NCBI RefSeq assembly: GCF_000211855.2
Contig: NC_015638.1
Coordinates: 496,001 to 560,000, forward strand
Source of the DNA: Lacinutrix sp. 5H-3-7-4
GTDB taxonomy: Bacteria; Bacteroidota; Bacteroidia; Flavobacteriales; Flavobacteriaceae
Direction of reading: 5' to 3'
Length of the DNA stretch: 64,000 nucleotides
Numbering within the stretch: position 1 is the stretch's first letter; every line of letters begins with the position of its first letter. The notes under the pieces were generated by a model. The model did no database searches. It had not been told where the DNA came from and saw only the letters and a list, made by a program, of their open reading frames with translations. Below, piece after piece: positions 45,789-54,399 of the stretch. The translations under genes were made by a program, and so were the position numbers.

Positions 45789-46513
45789 TTAAAAAAAAGG
45801 ATATAAAACTTATAGTAATATTAATTTTAGCATGCATAACGTTTCCTCAACTCACTAATTCTCAAAGTCTAATTTCTGTTGAAGAATTAATAGGCAAAGG
45901 AAATCCTAAACTATTTGGAGAAGGTTATAAATTAAGAAAAGAAGCTTACATAGCATTCAAAAAAATGCAAACTGCTGCCCTAAAAAGCAATATAAAGATA
46001 GGAGCTGTTTCTAGCTACAGAAGTTATGCACATCAAAAACGCATTTGGGAACGTAAATTTAAAAGAAATTCTTCTGCGGATCTTTCACCAAAAGATAACG
46101 TAAAAAAAATAATAGAATATTCAACTATTCCTGGAACCTCTCGTCACCATTGGGGAACAGACATAGACATTTACCAAACCAATGTTAAACAACCAAATGG
46201 CATTTTACAACCAAAAAACTATCATGGAAATGGAGTGTTTTGTAAATTAAAAGAATGGATGGATGCTAACTCAAAGCAGTTTGGTTTTTATTTAGTTTAC
46301 ACCGATAAAGTTGATAGAAAAGGTTTTAAATACGAACCATGGCATTACAGCTACAAACCTTTATCTAAAACCTATTTAAAAGCATATAAAAAAATAAATG
46401 TTTCAGAATTATTAAAAAAAGACAAACTATTAGGAAGCGATAATTTTTCAGAAGCGTTTATAAACCAATATACTAAAGAAAATATTTTAGATATTAATCC
46501 TGAACTTTTGTAA
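45785..46513 (+). CDS. M15-family D-alanyl-D-alanine carboxypeptidase
   Basis: 242 residues: N-terminal signal or membrane anchor (about 7-26), then a VanY-like M15B domain with SSYRSYAHQKRIW (76-88), zinc ligands His 121 and Asp 128 in SRHHWGTDID, and Glu 184/His 187 in EPWHYSY. Trims peptidoglycan stem peptides in the periplasm. All metal ligands are present. M48 peptidase follows 32 bases later. Confidence 0.88.
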   Translation: MIKKKDIKLIVILILACITFPQLTNSQSLISVEELIGKGNPKLFGEGYKLRKEAYIAFKKMQTAALKSNIKIGAVSSYRSYAHQKRIWERKFKRNSSADLSPKDNVKKIIEYSTIPGTSRHHWGTDIDIYQTNVKQPNGILQPKNYHGNGVFCKLKEWMDANSKQFGFYLVYTDKVDRKGFKYEPWHYSYKPLSKTYLKAYKKINVSELLKKDKLLGSDNFSEAFINQYTKENILDINPELL

Positions 46514-46545
46514 CTTTAAAACAGAACTAAAACCATTAAAATATT

Positions 46546-47310
46546 ATGAAAAAAGGCGGACTTAAAGGCAGACTACTTATAGGTTTAGTTATTGCCGCAT
46601 TTTTTGGCTTTAAATATTGTAGCCAACAAGAAGTCAATCCATATACTGGAAAAAAACAAGCAATATCAATGACTCCACAAGAAGAAATTCAAATGGGATT
46701 AGCTAGTCGTGATCAAATGGCAGCTCAGCATGGTGGTTTACATCCTAATGAGCAATATCAAGCATTGGTTGATAATGTAGGCCATAAATTAGTAAACAAT
46801 AGTATTGCTAAAGAAACACCTTACCAGTATGAGTTTCATTTATTAGCAGACCAAAACACCATAAACGCTTTTGCTTTACCTGGAGGACAAATATTTATAA
46901 CCTACGCTCTATTTTCTCAACTTAAAAACGAAGACCAACTTGCCGGTGTATTAGGTCATGAAATTGGACATGTATTAGGAAAACACTCTGCTGAAAGAAT
47001 TGCAAATTCAGAACTTTGGAAAGGTTTATCTACCGCAGGATCTGTGGGCGCAGATATGGGTGGTGTTGTAGCACAAATAGGAAATGGAACTTTATTAAAA
47101 AACGGTAGAGGAGACGAATTAGAGAGTGACGATTTAGGAGTACGCTTCATGATGCGTGCCGGTTACGATCCTCAAGAAATGATTGGAGTAATGCAAATTT
47201 TAAAAGCTGCTGCAGGACCAAACCGCCAACCAGAATTCTCAAGTACACATCCCGATCCCGACAATAGAATGGAAAAAATTAGAGAATCTATAGAAAAATA
47301 TAGAAGATAA
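46546..47310 (+). CDS. M48-family zinc metallopeptidase
   Basis: 254 residues: an N-terminal hydrophobic segment (about 10-22) ending near a Cys at 25, possibly a lipoprotein or anchor, then an M48 domain with HEIGH (138-142) and the third ligand region RGDELESDDLG. Similar in size to BepA/LoiP-type periplasmic proteases that act in envelope quality control. No TPR domain is present. Confidence 0.9.
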   Translation: MKKGGLKGRLLIGLVIAAFFGFKYCSQQEVNPYTGKKQAISMTPQEEIQMGLASRDQMAAQHGGLHPNEQYQALVDNVGHKLVNNSIAKETPYQYEFHLLADQNTINAFALPGGQIFITYALFSQLKNEDQLAGVLGHEIGHVLGKHSAERIANSELWKGLSTAGSVGADMGGVVAQIGNGTLLKNGRGDELESDDLGVRFMMRAGYDPQEMIGVMQILKAAAGPNRQPEFSSTHPDPDNRMEKIRESIEKYRR

Positions 47311-47311
47311 A

Positions 47312-47346
47312 AAAAGCCTTGTAAAGTTAGTTTACAAGGCTTTTTA
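47312..47346. terminator. bidirectional terminator between M48 and ankyrin genes
   Basis: Stem AAAGCCTTGTAAA/TTTACAAGGCTTT with A and T runs on either side, located between two convergent genes. Confidence 0.9.
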
Positions 47347-47364
47347 ATTATAACATAATTAATA

Positions 47365-47757
47365 TTATGCGTTCTTTAAAGCTTTTTTAATTAAGTTATA
47401 AGACTCATTTGCACTAGAAAGTTTTGCATAATCTAAAGCAGTTAATCCTTTTTTAGATTTTAAATTTAAATTTGCTCCTTTTTCAATAAGCAGCTCTAAA
47501 ATTTCTACTTTATTATATCTAGCAGCAAACATTGCAGGAGTCATACCCACAGATTTTTTATTAATATCTTCTCCAAGATTAATTAAAGTTTTTACTGTTT
47601 CAATATCTCCTTTAGCTATAGCCTTACAAAAAGAACTAACATCTGCTAATTTAGAAATCTCTACATCGTAAGAATTCTCAAAATTTAAAGTGTCTGCATT
47701 CAAAGTTGCAACAGAGAAACTTAATGCAATTGCCGAAATAATTAATGTTTTTTTCAT
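47365..47757 (-). CDS. secreted ankyrin-repeat protein
   Basis: 130 residues: signal peptide (to about LNA, 21) and three ankyrin repeats (GDIETVKTLINLGEDINKKS, MTPAMFAARYNKVEILELL, KGLTALDYAKLSSANESYNL). Probably periplasmic, where small ankyrin proteins may bind other proteins. Single gene. Confidence 0.88.
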   Translation of the reverse strand: MKKTLIISAIALSFSVATLNADTLNFENSYDVEISKLADVSSFCKAIAKGDIETVKTLINLGEDINKKSVGMTPAMFAARYNKVEILELLIEKGANLNLKSKKGLTALDYAKLSSANESYNLIKKALKNA

Positions 47758-47962
47758 GATAAAATTTTTTGATTGATAAATGATTTTTTATTTATTGATA
47801 TACTAAAGAGACGACAAAAAAATTAATTTGTTACACTAAAAAACACAAATAATCAACATTTAACATTTTGAAAACAAATATGTTAACAATATCACAAAAT
47901 TAAATCACCTCTTAATATTGCCTCAAAAAAAAGTTAACTATTCTTTAAACAGTTTTATTTTT

Positions 47963-47991
47963 TTTGGTCGTATTTTAAACTTTTATATTTG
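47963..47991 (+). promoter_or_regulatory. promoter of gpmI
   Basis: TTTG at 47963-47966, 17 bp spacer, TATATTTG at 47984-47991. The ATG lies 18 bases downstream. Confidence 0.7.
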
Positions 47992-48009
47992 TAAACTAAA
48001 GCCATAAAA

Positions 48010-49527
48010 ATGAATAAAAAAGTAATCCTGATGATTCTTGATGGTTGGGGAAAAAGCCCAGACCCAAAAATATCTGCAATAGATAATGCTAATACAAACT
48101 TTATAGACAGTTTATACACTAAATATCCACACGCCCAATTAAGAACAGATGGTTTACATGTAGGTTTACCAGAAGGCCAAATGGGAAACAGCGAAGTTGG
48201 ACACATGAATTTAGGTGCCGGACGTATTGTTTATCAAGATTTAGCTAAAATTAATTTAGCTGTAGAAAACAAATCTTTAGCAAAAGAACCTGTTTTAGAA
48301 AACGCATTTCAATACGCTAAAAAAAATAACAAAGCAGTTCATTTTTTAGGATTATTAAGTAATGGAGGCGTTCATTCTCACATAAACCATTTAAAAGGAT
48401 TAATTGATGTTGCCCAAGATTTAGGCATCACAAAATCTTACATCCACGGTTTTACAGATGGTAGAGATGTAGATCCACAATCTGGAAAAGGTTTTATTGC
48501 AGATATTGAACAATACACCCAAAATAAAAACACACAAATCGCATCAATCACTGGTCGTTATTACGCAATGGATAGAGATAAACGTTGGGAACGTGTACAA
48601 TTAGCATACAATGCTTTAGTAAATGGTAAAGGAGAATTGTCTAGAAATATTCAAGAAAGTATTCAAAATAATTATAACGATAATATTACAGACGAGTTTA
48701 TAAAACCTATAATTAAAGTAGATGGTTACGGTCTTCCATTAACAACTATAAAAGAAGATGATGTTGTAATATTCTTTAATTTTAGAACAGATAGAGGTCG
48801 CCAATTAACCGATGCTTTATCTCAACAAGATTTTCCAGAATTTAAAATGAAGAAACTTAATTTGTATTATGTAACAATGACAAATTATGATGAGAATTTT
48901 AAGGGATTACACGTTGTTTTTAATAAAGACAATATAACCGAAACACTAGGTGAAGTTTTAGAAAAAAACAATAAAACCCAAATAAGAATAGCTGAAACAG
49001 AAAAATATCCTCACGTAACATTTTTCTTCTCTGGCGGAAGAGAAAAACCTTTTCAAGGAGAAGCTCGAATATTAAAAAACTCTCCTAAAGTAGCAACATA
49101 CGATTTGCAACCAGAAATGAGTGCTTTTGAGCTAACCGATGCTTTAATTCCAGAACTACAAAAAGGAGAGGTTGATTTTGTATGTTTAAATTTCGCAAAT
49201 GGAGATATGGTTGGTCACACAGGCTCTATGGAAGCAGCAATAAAAGCTTGCGAAGCTGTAGATAAATGTGTAGACAAAGTTATTAGTACCGCCGTAGAAC
49301 ATGATTATACAGTTCTAGTTATTGCAGATCATGGTAACTGTGAAACCATGATAAATCCAGACGGTTCACCTAATACAGCACATACCACAAATCCTGTACC
49401 TTTAATTTTAGTAGATAAAGACATAAAAAATATTAAAGATGGTATACTTGGAGATATTGCACCAACCATTTTAAAATTAATGGGTATAGAACAACCAAAT
49501 GCTATGACTCAAGAACCTTTAGTATAA
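48010..49527 (+). CDS. gpmI: 2,3-bisphosphoglycerate-independent phosphoglycerate mutase
   Basis: Interconverts 3- and 2-phosphoglycerate in glycolysis, Mn2+-dependent. The 505 residues carry DGWG (11-14), the phospho-acceptor Ser 61 in GNSEVGH, and the late metal motifs NFANGDMVGHTG and ADHGNCE. Full length. Own consensus promoter; the group of four small genes behind it may be partly cotranscribed. Confidence 0.96.
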   Translation: MNKKVILMILDGWGKSPDPKISAIDNANTNFIDSLYTKYPHAQLRTDGLHVGLPEGQMGNSEVGHMNLGAGRIVYQDLAKINLAVENKSLAKEPVLENAFQYAKKNNKAVHFLGLLSNGGVHSHINHLKGLIDVAQDLGITKSYIHGFTDGRDVDPQSGKGFIADIEQYTQNKNTQIASITGRYYAMDRDKRWERVQLAYNALVNGKGELSRNIQESIQNNYNDNITDEFIKPIIKVDGYGLPLTTIKEDDVVIFFNFRTDRGRQLTDALSQQDFPEFKMKKLNLYYVTMTNYDENFKGLHVVFNKDNITETLGEVLEKNNKTQIRIAETEKYPHVTFFFSGGREKPFQGEARILKNSPKVATYDLQPEMSAFELTDALIPELQKGEVDFVCLNFANGDMVGHTGSMEAAIKACEAVDKCVDKVISTAVEHDYTVLVIADHGNCETMINPDGSPNTAHTTNPVPLILVDKDIKNIKDGILGDIAPTILKLMGIEQPNAMTQEPLV

Positions 49528-49568
49528 AATAGCTTTAACGACTTGAAATAAAGTAGAATTATAAATTG

Positions 49569-49576
49569 TATTTTTG
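49569..49576 (+). promoter_or_regulatory. -7 box before the HAD-like gene
   Basis: TATTTTTG matches TAnnTTTG, 19 bases before ATG 49596; a TTG about 23 bp upstream is a weak -33 element. Confidence 0.5.
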
Positions 49577-49595
49577 TACACTATTTAAAAGTTAA

Positions 49596-49997
49596 ATGAA
49601 CATCTCTAAAGGACTTATTATTGCTGTAGATTTTGATGGTACTATTGTTGAAGATGCCTATCCTGGTATTGGAGACGAAAGATTATTTGCTTTCGATACT
49701 TTAAAACGCTTACAAGCAGATGGACACAGACTAATTTTATGGACCTATCGTCATGGCAAGAAATTAGAAGAAGCCGTTGAGTATTGTAAAGCAAATGGCA
49801 TAGAATTTTATGCTGTAAATAAAAGTTTTCCAGAAGAGCAATCTCCCGAAAATGTTAGCAGAAAAATTCATGCAGACTTATTTATAGACGATAGAAATAT
49901 AGGAGGAATACTTGGTTGGGGAGAAATATACCAGATGCTTACCAACGAACAACCTAAAGTAAAACAAAAAAAGAAAAAAGGATTTTTTAGATTCTAG
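49596..49997 (+). CDS. small HAD-superfamily hydrolase (BT0820-like)
   Basis: 133 residues with the HAD nucleophile motif DFDGTIVED near the start (about 12-20), motif II-like LILWTYR and IDDRNIGG. It lacks a cap domain, as in the small BT0820-type phosphatases of Bacteroidetes. Lys-rich C-terminus. Six bases before map, so cotranscribed. Confidence 0.83.
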   Translation: MNISKGLIIAVDFDGTIVEDAYPGIGDERLFAFDTLKRLQADGHRLILWTYRHGKKLEEAVEYCKANGIEFYAVNKSFPEEQSPENVSRKIHADLFIDDRNIGGILGWGEIYQMLTNEQPKVKQKKKKGFFRF

Positions 49998-50003
49998 AAT
50001 AAT

Positions 50004-50822
50004 ATGATTATAGTAAAAACAAGAGAAGAAATAGAATTAATGCGCGAAGCTGCTCTTGTAGTTTCAAAAACTTTAGGTGAAGTTGCTAAAGCAGTAAAAC
50101 CAGGAGTAACAACATTAGAATTAGACAAAATTGCAGAAACATGTATTCGTGACCAAGGTGCTGTACCAGGATTTTTAGGATTGTATGATTTTCCTAATAC
50201 CTTATGTATGAGTCCTAACTCTCAAGTTGTACACGGCATTCCAAATAATACACCATTAGAAGAAGGCGATATTATTTCTATAGATTGTGGCGCAATAAAA
50301 CATGGTTTTTATGGTGACCATGCTTATACTTTTCCTGTTGGAGAAATAAATGAAGAAACTAAAAAACTATTACAAGTGACTAAAGAATCTTTATATGTAG
50401 GCATCAAAGAATTAAAATTAGGAAACCGCGTTGGTGATGTTGGTTATGCAATACAAAAGTATTGCGAAAACCACGGTTACGGTGTTGTAAGAGAGTTAGT
50501 AGGTCATGGTTTAGGTCGTGTTATGCACGAAGATCCAGAAATGCCAAATTACGGTAGACGTGGTCGTGGTAAAAAGTTTGTAGAAGGAATGGTTGTAGCT
50601 ATTGAGCCTATGATTAATATGGGAACACAGCGCATAAAACAACACAGAGATGGCTGGACAATTACAACTCAAGATGGTAAACCAAGTGCTCATTTCGAGC
50701 ATGATGTTGCAATTTTAGATGGAAAACCAGAAATACTATCAACATTTGCTTATATCTACGACGCTTTAGGCATTACATCTAATGAAGAAGATGAATTTCG
50801 CCAGAAAGCTTTAGTGCTTTAA
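50004..50822 (+). CDS. map: methionine aminopeptidase, type I
   Basis: Removes the initiator methionine from new proteins. The 272 residues show the metal ligands in DIISIDCGAIKHGFYGDHAYTF-like segments (SIDCG, GDHAYTF), LVGHGLGRVMHEDP, VVAIEPM and HFEHDVA. Type I without N-terminal extension; seven bases before the methyltransferase gene. Confidence 0.95.
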   Translation: MIIVKTREEIELMREAALVVSKTLGEVAKAVKPGVTTLELDKIAETCIRDQGAVPGFLGLYDFPNTLCMSPNSQVVHGIPNNTPLEEGDIISIDCGAIKHGFYGDHAYTFPVGEINEETKKLLQVTKESLYVGIKELKLGNRVGDVGYAIQKYCENHGYGVVRELVGHGLGRVMHEDPEMPNYGRRGRGKKFVEGMVVAIEPMINMGTQRIKQHRDGWTITTQDGKPSAHFEHDVAILDGKPEILSTFAYIYDALGITSNEEDEFRQKALVL

Positions 50823-50829
50823 ATTTTAT

Positions 50830-51621
50830 ATGAAGAAACTCTTCAAATTAATTTTAAACATAATCCCTAGACCTTTATTAATAAGGCTTAGTTATATTAT
50901 ACGTCCTGTTTTAGCTTTCTTTTTAAAAGGAAATACTTTTACAGATCCAATAGATGGTAAAAGTTTTAAAAGCTTTTTACCATACGGCTATGGTAAGCAA
51001 AGAAATAATGTACTATCGCCGTCTACTCTATCTCTAGAGCGCCACAGGTTGTTATGGTTATACTTAAAAAATGAAACCAACTTTTTTTTAAATACTGAAA
51101 CTAATTCGGCATATAAAAAAAAAGTACTTCATTTTGCGCCAGAGCAATGTTTTTTAAAACGTTTTAAGGCTTTAAATACAATAGATTATACAACTACAGA
51201 TTTATTGTCGCCAATTGCAGATGTTAAAGCAGATATATGTAACCTTCCTTTTGAAGATAATAGTTATGATATAATTTTATGTAATCACGTTTTAGAACAT
51301 ATTCCAGACGATACTAAAGCAATGCAAGAACTGTATCGTGTTATGAAACCTGGTGGTTATGGTATTTTTCAAATTCCGCAGGATTTATCAAGAACCACAA
51401 CTTTTGAAGATAATACGATAACAGATAAAAAAGAACGTGCAAAAATTTTTGGACAATATGATCATGTGCGCGTTTATGGTCTTGATTATTTTAATAAACT
51501 TAGAAGTATTGGTTTTATGGTTAATGAGGTTGATTATACCGCAAGCCTTTCCGCGAAAGCGATAGAAAAATACTGTTTGACTAAAGGAGAAATTATTCCC
51601 GTAGTTTACAAAAAACAATAA
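50830..51621 (+). CDS. class I SAM-dependent methyltransferase
   Basis: 263 residues: HFAPEQCFLKRF, ADICNLPFEDNSYDIILCNHVLEHI and MQELYRVMKPGGYGIFQIPQ give the Rossmann methyltransferase pattern. Substrate unknown. Part of the map group. Bases 51549-51561 hold a TTCCGCGAAAGCG word found in inverse orientation at 53434-53446. Confidence 0.87.
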   Translation: MKKLFKLILNIIPRPLLIRLSYIIRPVLAFFLKGNTFTDPIDGKSFKSFLPYGYGKQRNNVLSPSTLSLERHRLLWLYLKNETNFFLNTETNSAYKKKVLHFAPEQCFLKRFKALNTIDYTTTDLLSPIADVKADICNLPFEDNSYDIILCNHVLEHIPDDTKAMQELYRVMKPGGYGIFQIPQDLSRTTTFEDNTITDKKERAKIFGQYDHVRVYGLDYFNKLRSIGFMVNEVDYTASLSAKAIEKYCLTKGEIIPVVYKKQ

Positions 51622-51638
51622 TTTAAAATCTTAATATT

Positions 51639-52007
51639 ATGAGCTCGCAAATACTTATTGTAACTGGTGCATTATTTGGTATGTTATCCGTAATTTTTGG
51701 TGCTTTTGGAGCTCATGCTTTAAAAAAAACATTATCTCCTAACCAACTACAAAGCTTTGAAACTGGTGTAAAATACCAAATGTACCATGCTATAGTATTG
51801 CTGGTTTTAGGTTTTGGCCAAGGTCCTCAAACACGTGCTATTTATTGGTGCTTTACTTTAGGAATTATACTATTCTCTTTTAGTATTTATGGTTTAGTAT
51901 TAAGTGATGCTAAAGGAAAAAAGATAAAGATTTTAGGACCAATTACTCCTATTGGAGGTTTATTATTAGTAATAGGATGGTTACTATTATTACTAAATAG
52001 TTTTTAA
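51639..52007 (+). CDS. DUF423 membrane protein
   Basis: 122 residues with four hydrophobic segments and the family signature FGAFGAHALKK (about 22-32) and YQMYHAIVLL. Function unknown. Last gene of the map group, 17 bases behind the methyltransferase; convergent with apbE. Confidence 0.9.
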   Translation: MSSQILIVTGALFGMLSVIFGAFGAHALKKTLSPNQLQSFETGVKYQMYHAIVLLVLGFGQGPQTRAIYWCFTLGIILFSFSIYGLVLSDAKGKKIKILGPITPIGGLLLVIGWLLLLLNSF

Positions 52008-52009
52008 AG

Positions 52010-52993
52010 TTATTTGGTTTTAAAGCCGTTAAAAGCTTTTGTTTCCATTTCCTTATTTTCATTAATAAAAATCACATACACTTGTAATTCTGGGTGTCTT
52101 GCCAAAAAATAACTTAATTTATCAATTCCCATAGCTTGAAAAGCTGTTGCGTAACCATCGGCCATCATACAAGTATCTGTAATTACAGAAACGCTTAAAA
52201 TATTTGTTTTAGTTGGGTATCCTGTTTTAGGGTTTAAAATATGAGCATAACGATTCCCTAAGGAGTCTGTTTTAAATTTTCTATAAGTTCCAGAGGTTGC
52301 CATAGCTTTATCTTTTAACTCAAAAACTACATCGTAACTTTGCGAACCATCAAAATTAGGGTTTTCTATTCCAACTGTCCAACCGCTTTGTTTCTTTATA
52401 TTTATACCTTTTGTTCTAAGTTCGCCACCTATATTAACCATATAGTTTTTAATGTTTTTACTTTCTAAAAACATACCAATTACATCTACAGCGTAGCCTT
52501 TTGCAATGGCATTAAAATCTATAAATGCACCTTTTCTTTTTACAATTTTCTGCTCTACAAGTCCCATTCTATTAAAACCAACAAATTGTTTTAGGCTGTC
52601 TATTTTAGTACTATCTAGCTTAGTTGTTGGTTTTTCTGAACCAAAATCCCAAGCATTAACTAATTTACCAATAGTAGGATCTAAAATACCTTCAGTTTCT
52701 ATATATAGTTTTTTTGATGCTTTAAAGACCTTAGTAAAATGATGATCTACAGTTACAGATTCGTTTCTGTTAATTTTAGAAATATCTGAATCTGCCTGAT
52801 AATTAGACATAGACTTATTTATAATATTAAAAATGCTATCAAACTGTTTGCTATAATCTTTGCTGGTATTAGTAGCGTAAGTAACATCGTAAAAAGTGCC
52901 AAAAACAGAACCAGATAATTTAGTGTTTGTAAGTTCTTTTTTACAAGAGAAAAAAGAGGTGATAATAAGCGTTATAAGTAATGCTCTTTTCAT
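52010..52993 (-). CDS. apbE: FAD:protein FMN transferase
   Basis: 327 residues: lipoprotein signal with Cys 17 (SFFSC), then the ApbE domain (SGSVFGTFYDVTY, FIDFNAIAKGYAVD, YMVNIGGELRTKG, SGTYRKF, ATAFQAMG). It attaches FMN to threonine in NqrB and NqrC using FAD; its place downstream of the nqr operon on the same strand fits this job. 39 bases separate it from the 125-residue gene before it. Confidence 0.95.
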   Translation of the reverse strand: MKRALLITLIITSFFSCKKELTNTKLSGSVFGTFYDVTYATNTSKDYSKQFDSIFNIINKSMSNYQADSDISKINRNESVTVDHHFTKVFKASKKLYIETEGILDPTIGKLVNAWDFGSEKPTTKLDSTKIDSLKQFVGFNRMGLVEQKIVKRKGAFIDFNAIAKGYAVDVIGMFLESKNIKNYMVNIGGELRTKGINIKKQSGWTVGIENPNFDGSQSYDVVFELKDKAMATSGTYRKFKTDSLGNRYAHILNPKTGYPTKTNILSVSVITDTCMMADGYATAFQAMGIDKLSYFLARHPELQVYVIFINENKEMETKAFNGFKTK

Positions 52994-53032
52994 AGTAATA
53001 ATGCAATTTATGTTTTGAGTAAAGACTATTTT

Positions 53033-53410
53033 TTAATTAAAATTAGTTTCTAGAACTTGAATACCATTGTACTCAATTAAATAATCTTCGTTTAAATAAA
53101 GTGGTAAATCTTCACCATTAGGGTTACCTAAACCAACACCTGCATATAAAACTTTAGCATTGTGCTCTCTAGCATGTTCTTTAAAAGACTCCATCCAAAC
53201 AACATCATAATTATTTGCGTTATCTGGTAGCATAACAGCTTTTACAATTACAAAAAAGTACTGTTTATTAGCATCCATACATACAAATTGTGGATGCTTT
53301 TTTAATTTACTATTTATAGCTATAAATTCGAATCCACGTTTTTCAAGATCTTTTCCAACGTGATTCATTGCTAAATTATGGAGTTCTTGTGGTGTTAAAG
53401 CTTTACTCAT
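53033..53410 (-). CDS. conserved small protein of the nqr-apbE cluster
   Basis: 125 residues, soluble, without signal peptide or cofactor motifs. Contains DLEKRGFEFIAINSKLKKHPQF and FFVIVKAVMLPD, which suggests a small alpha/beta fold, perhaps nuclease-like. Similar flavobacterial proteins are often named NqrF, but it has none of the NqrF domains (no Fe-S cysteines, FAD or NADH motifs), so that name comes from position. Function unknown. Confidence 0.7.
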   Translation of the reverse strand: MSKALTPQELHNLAMNHVGKDLEKRGFEFIAINSKLKKHPQFVCMDANKQYFFVIVKAVMLPDNANNYDVVWMESFKEHAREHNAKVLYAGVGLGNPNGEDLPLYLNEDYLIEYNGIQVLETNFN

Positions 53411-53464
53411 AAATGCAAAAATATAATATATTTCGCTTTCGCGGAAGAAAACCCAGAATGTAAA

Positions 53465-54337
53465 TTATTTAAATCTTACAAATTTAGAATTATAAAACGT
53501 ATAATTTGAAACTGGTATAACAGCATTCATTTTTAAATTATACCAAGGCGAAATTTTAGAGTCTTCTAGGTTTTTAACAAGATGAACACTTTGTGCAGGT
53601 GTATTACCTTGAATTAGCAAAAAAAGCTTTTCGTTTTTATTATTTATAGCTTCATCTGCCAACATAACAATATGTCCTGGACTTCCACCAATAATAAGCA
53701 TATCTCCTATTTTTAGTTCTTTAATATTAGTTATAGGCTCTAATTCCTGCGATAATGATAGCGTTCCCGAATACATATAAATTAAATTTAGGTACTTATA
53801 GAAGTTACTTTTAGAGTAATTAGCTGTTGCTGTTTTGCTAAATGTTACTTTATTACCACTAACTTTTGGTCTGTATCCTTTAGCATATTCAATCCAAGAG
53901 CAATAATGTCCTGAAGTGAAATTAAAGCCTATTTCGTCTTGCCTATTTGCATCCCATAGGTATTCGCTTCTAATTCTTATTAAAGCATCTGCGCATTGCT
54001 GCAAACCGTTTTTAGGAACTGGTAAATCTAGAATACCAATATGTCCACGTTGCCAATAATATTCGCTATCATCAAAATTAATAATTTTACTCCCAAAGGG
54101 TTTTAAATTATAATTTTGAAGATACTCTTGAAAAGAGCCTTTTTTATATAAAATACGTTTATAACCGTTTGGCAATTTAACTCTAGACTTTATAGTTAAA
54201 CTATCTTTATTAATTAAATCTGCATGACTAACTATAGATTTTGAAATATATGTTACAGTCTGCTTTACAGGTTTAAAGTAAAAACCTAATAGTATAAACA
54301 CAAGAACTAGAATAATAGCGAATAAATATTTCTTCAT
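53465..54337 (-). CDS. DUF4846 family secreted protein
   Basis: 290 residues: N-terminal membrane or signal segment (about 4-24), then conserved YWQRGHIGILDLPVP, QQCADALIRIRSEYLW, FTSGHYCSWIEYAKGYRP and GDMLIIGGSPGHIVMLAD. The last stretch, with His and a preceding Cys-Ser, recalls papain-like amidases, but this is weak. Probably periplasmic. Lies between nqrF and apbE. Confidence 0.75.
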   Translation of the reverse strand: MKKYLFAIILVLVFILLGFYFKPVKQTVTYISKSIVSHADLINKDSLTIKSRVKLPNGYKRILYKKGSFQEYLQNYNLKPFGSKIINFDDSEYYWQRGHIGILDLPVPKNGLQQCADALIRIRSEYLWDANRQDEIGFNFTSGHYCSWIEYAKGYRPKVSGNKVTFSKTATANYSKSNFYKYLNLIYMYSGTLSLSQELEPITNIKELKIGDMLIIGGSPGHIVMLADEAINNKNEKLFLLIQGNTPAQSVHLVKNLEDSKISPWYNLKMNAVIPVSNYTFYNSKFVRFK

Positions 54338-54352
54338 ACGTTTATTAAAACG

Positions 54353-54380
54353 AAAAAACCCAACACTTTCGTATTGGGTT
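54353..54380 (-). terminator. terminator of the nqr operon
   Basis: Minus-strand stem AACCCAATAC/GTGTTGGGTT with GAAA loop; its G-U pair is a mismatch on the plus strand, which fixes the orientation. Six U residues follow (54353-54358). Confidence 0.88.
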
Positions 54381-54399
54381 TTATTATTTTAATTGAAGA

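Noticed and set aside
47758-48009. Search for a small RNA or leader peptide in the 252-base gap before gpmI
   Set aside because: Only the gpmI promoter was found; the rest is AT-rich without a stable hairpin or conserved short frame.
53033-53410. Naming this gene nqrF
   Set aside because: The true nqrF with all cofactor motifs is at 54400-55716; this product has no Fe-S, FAD or NADH motif.
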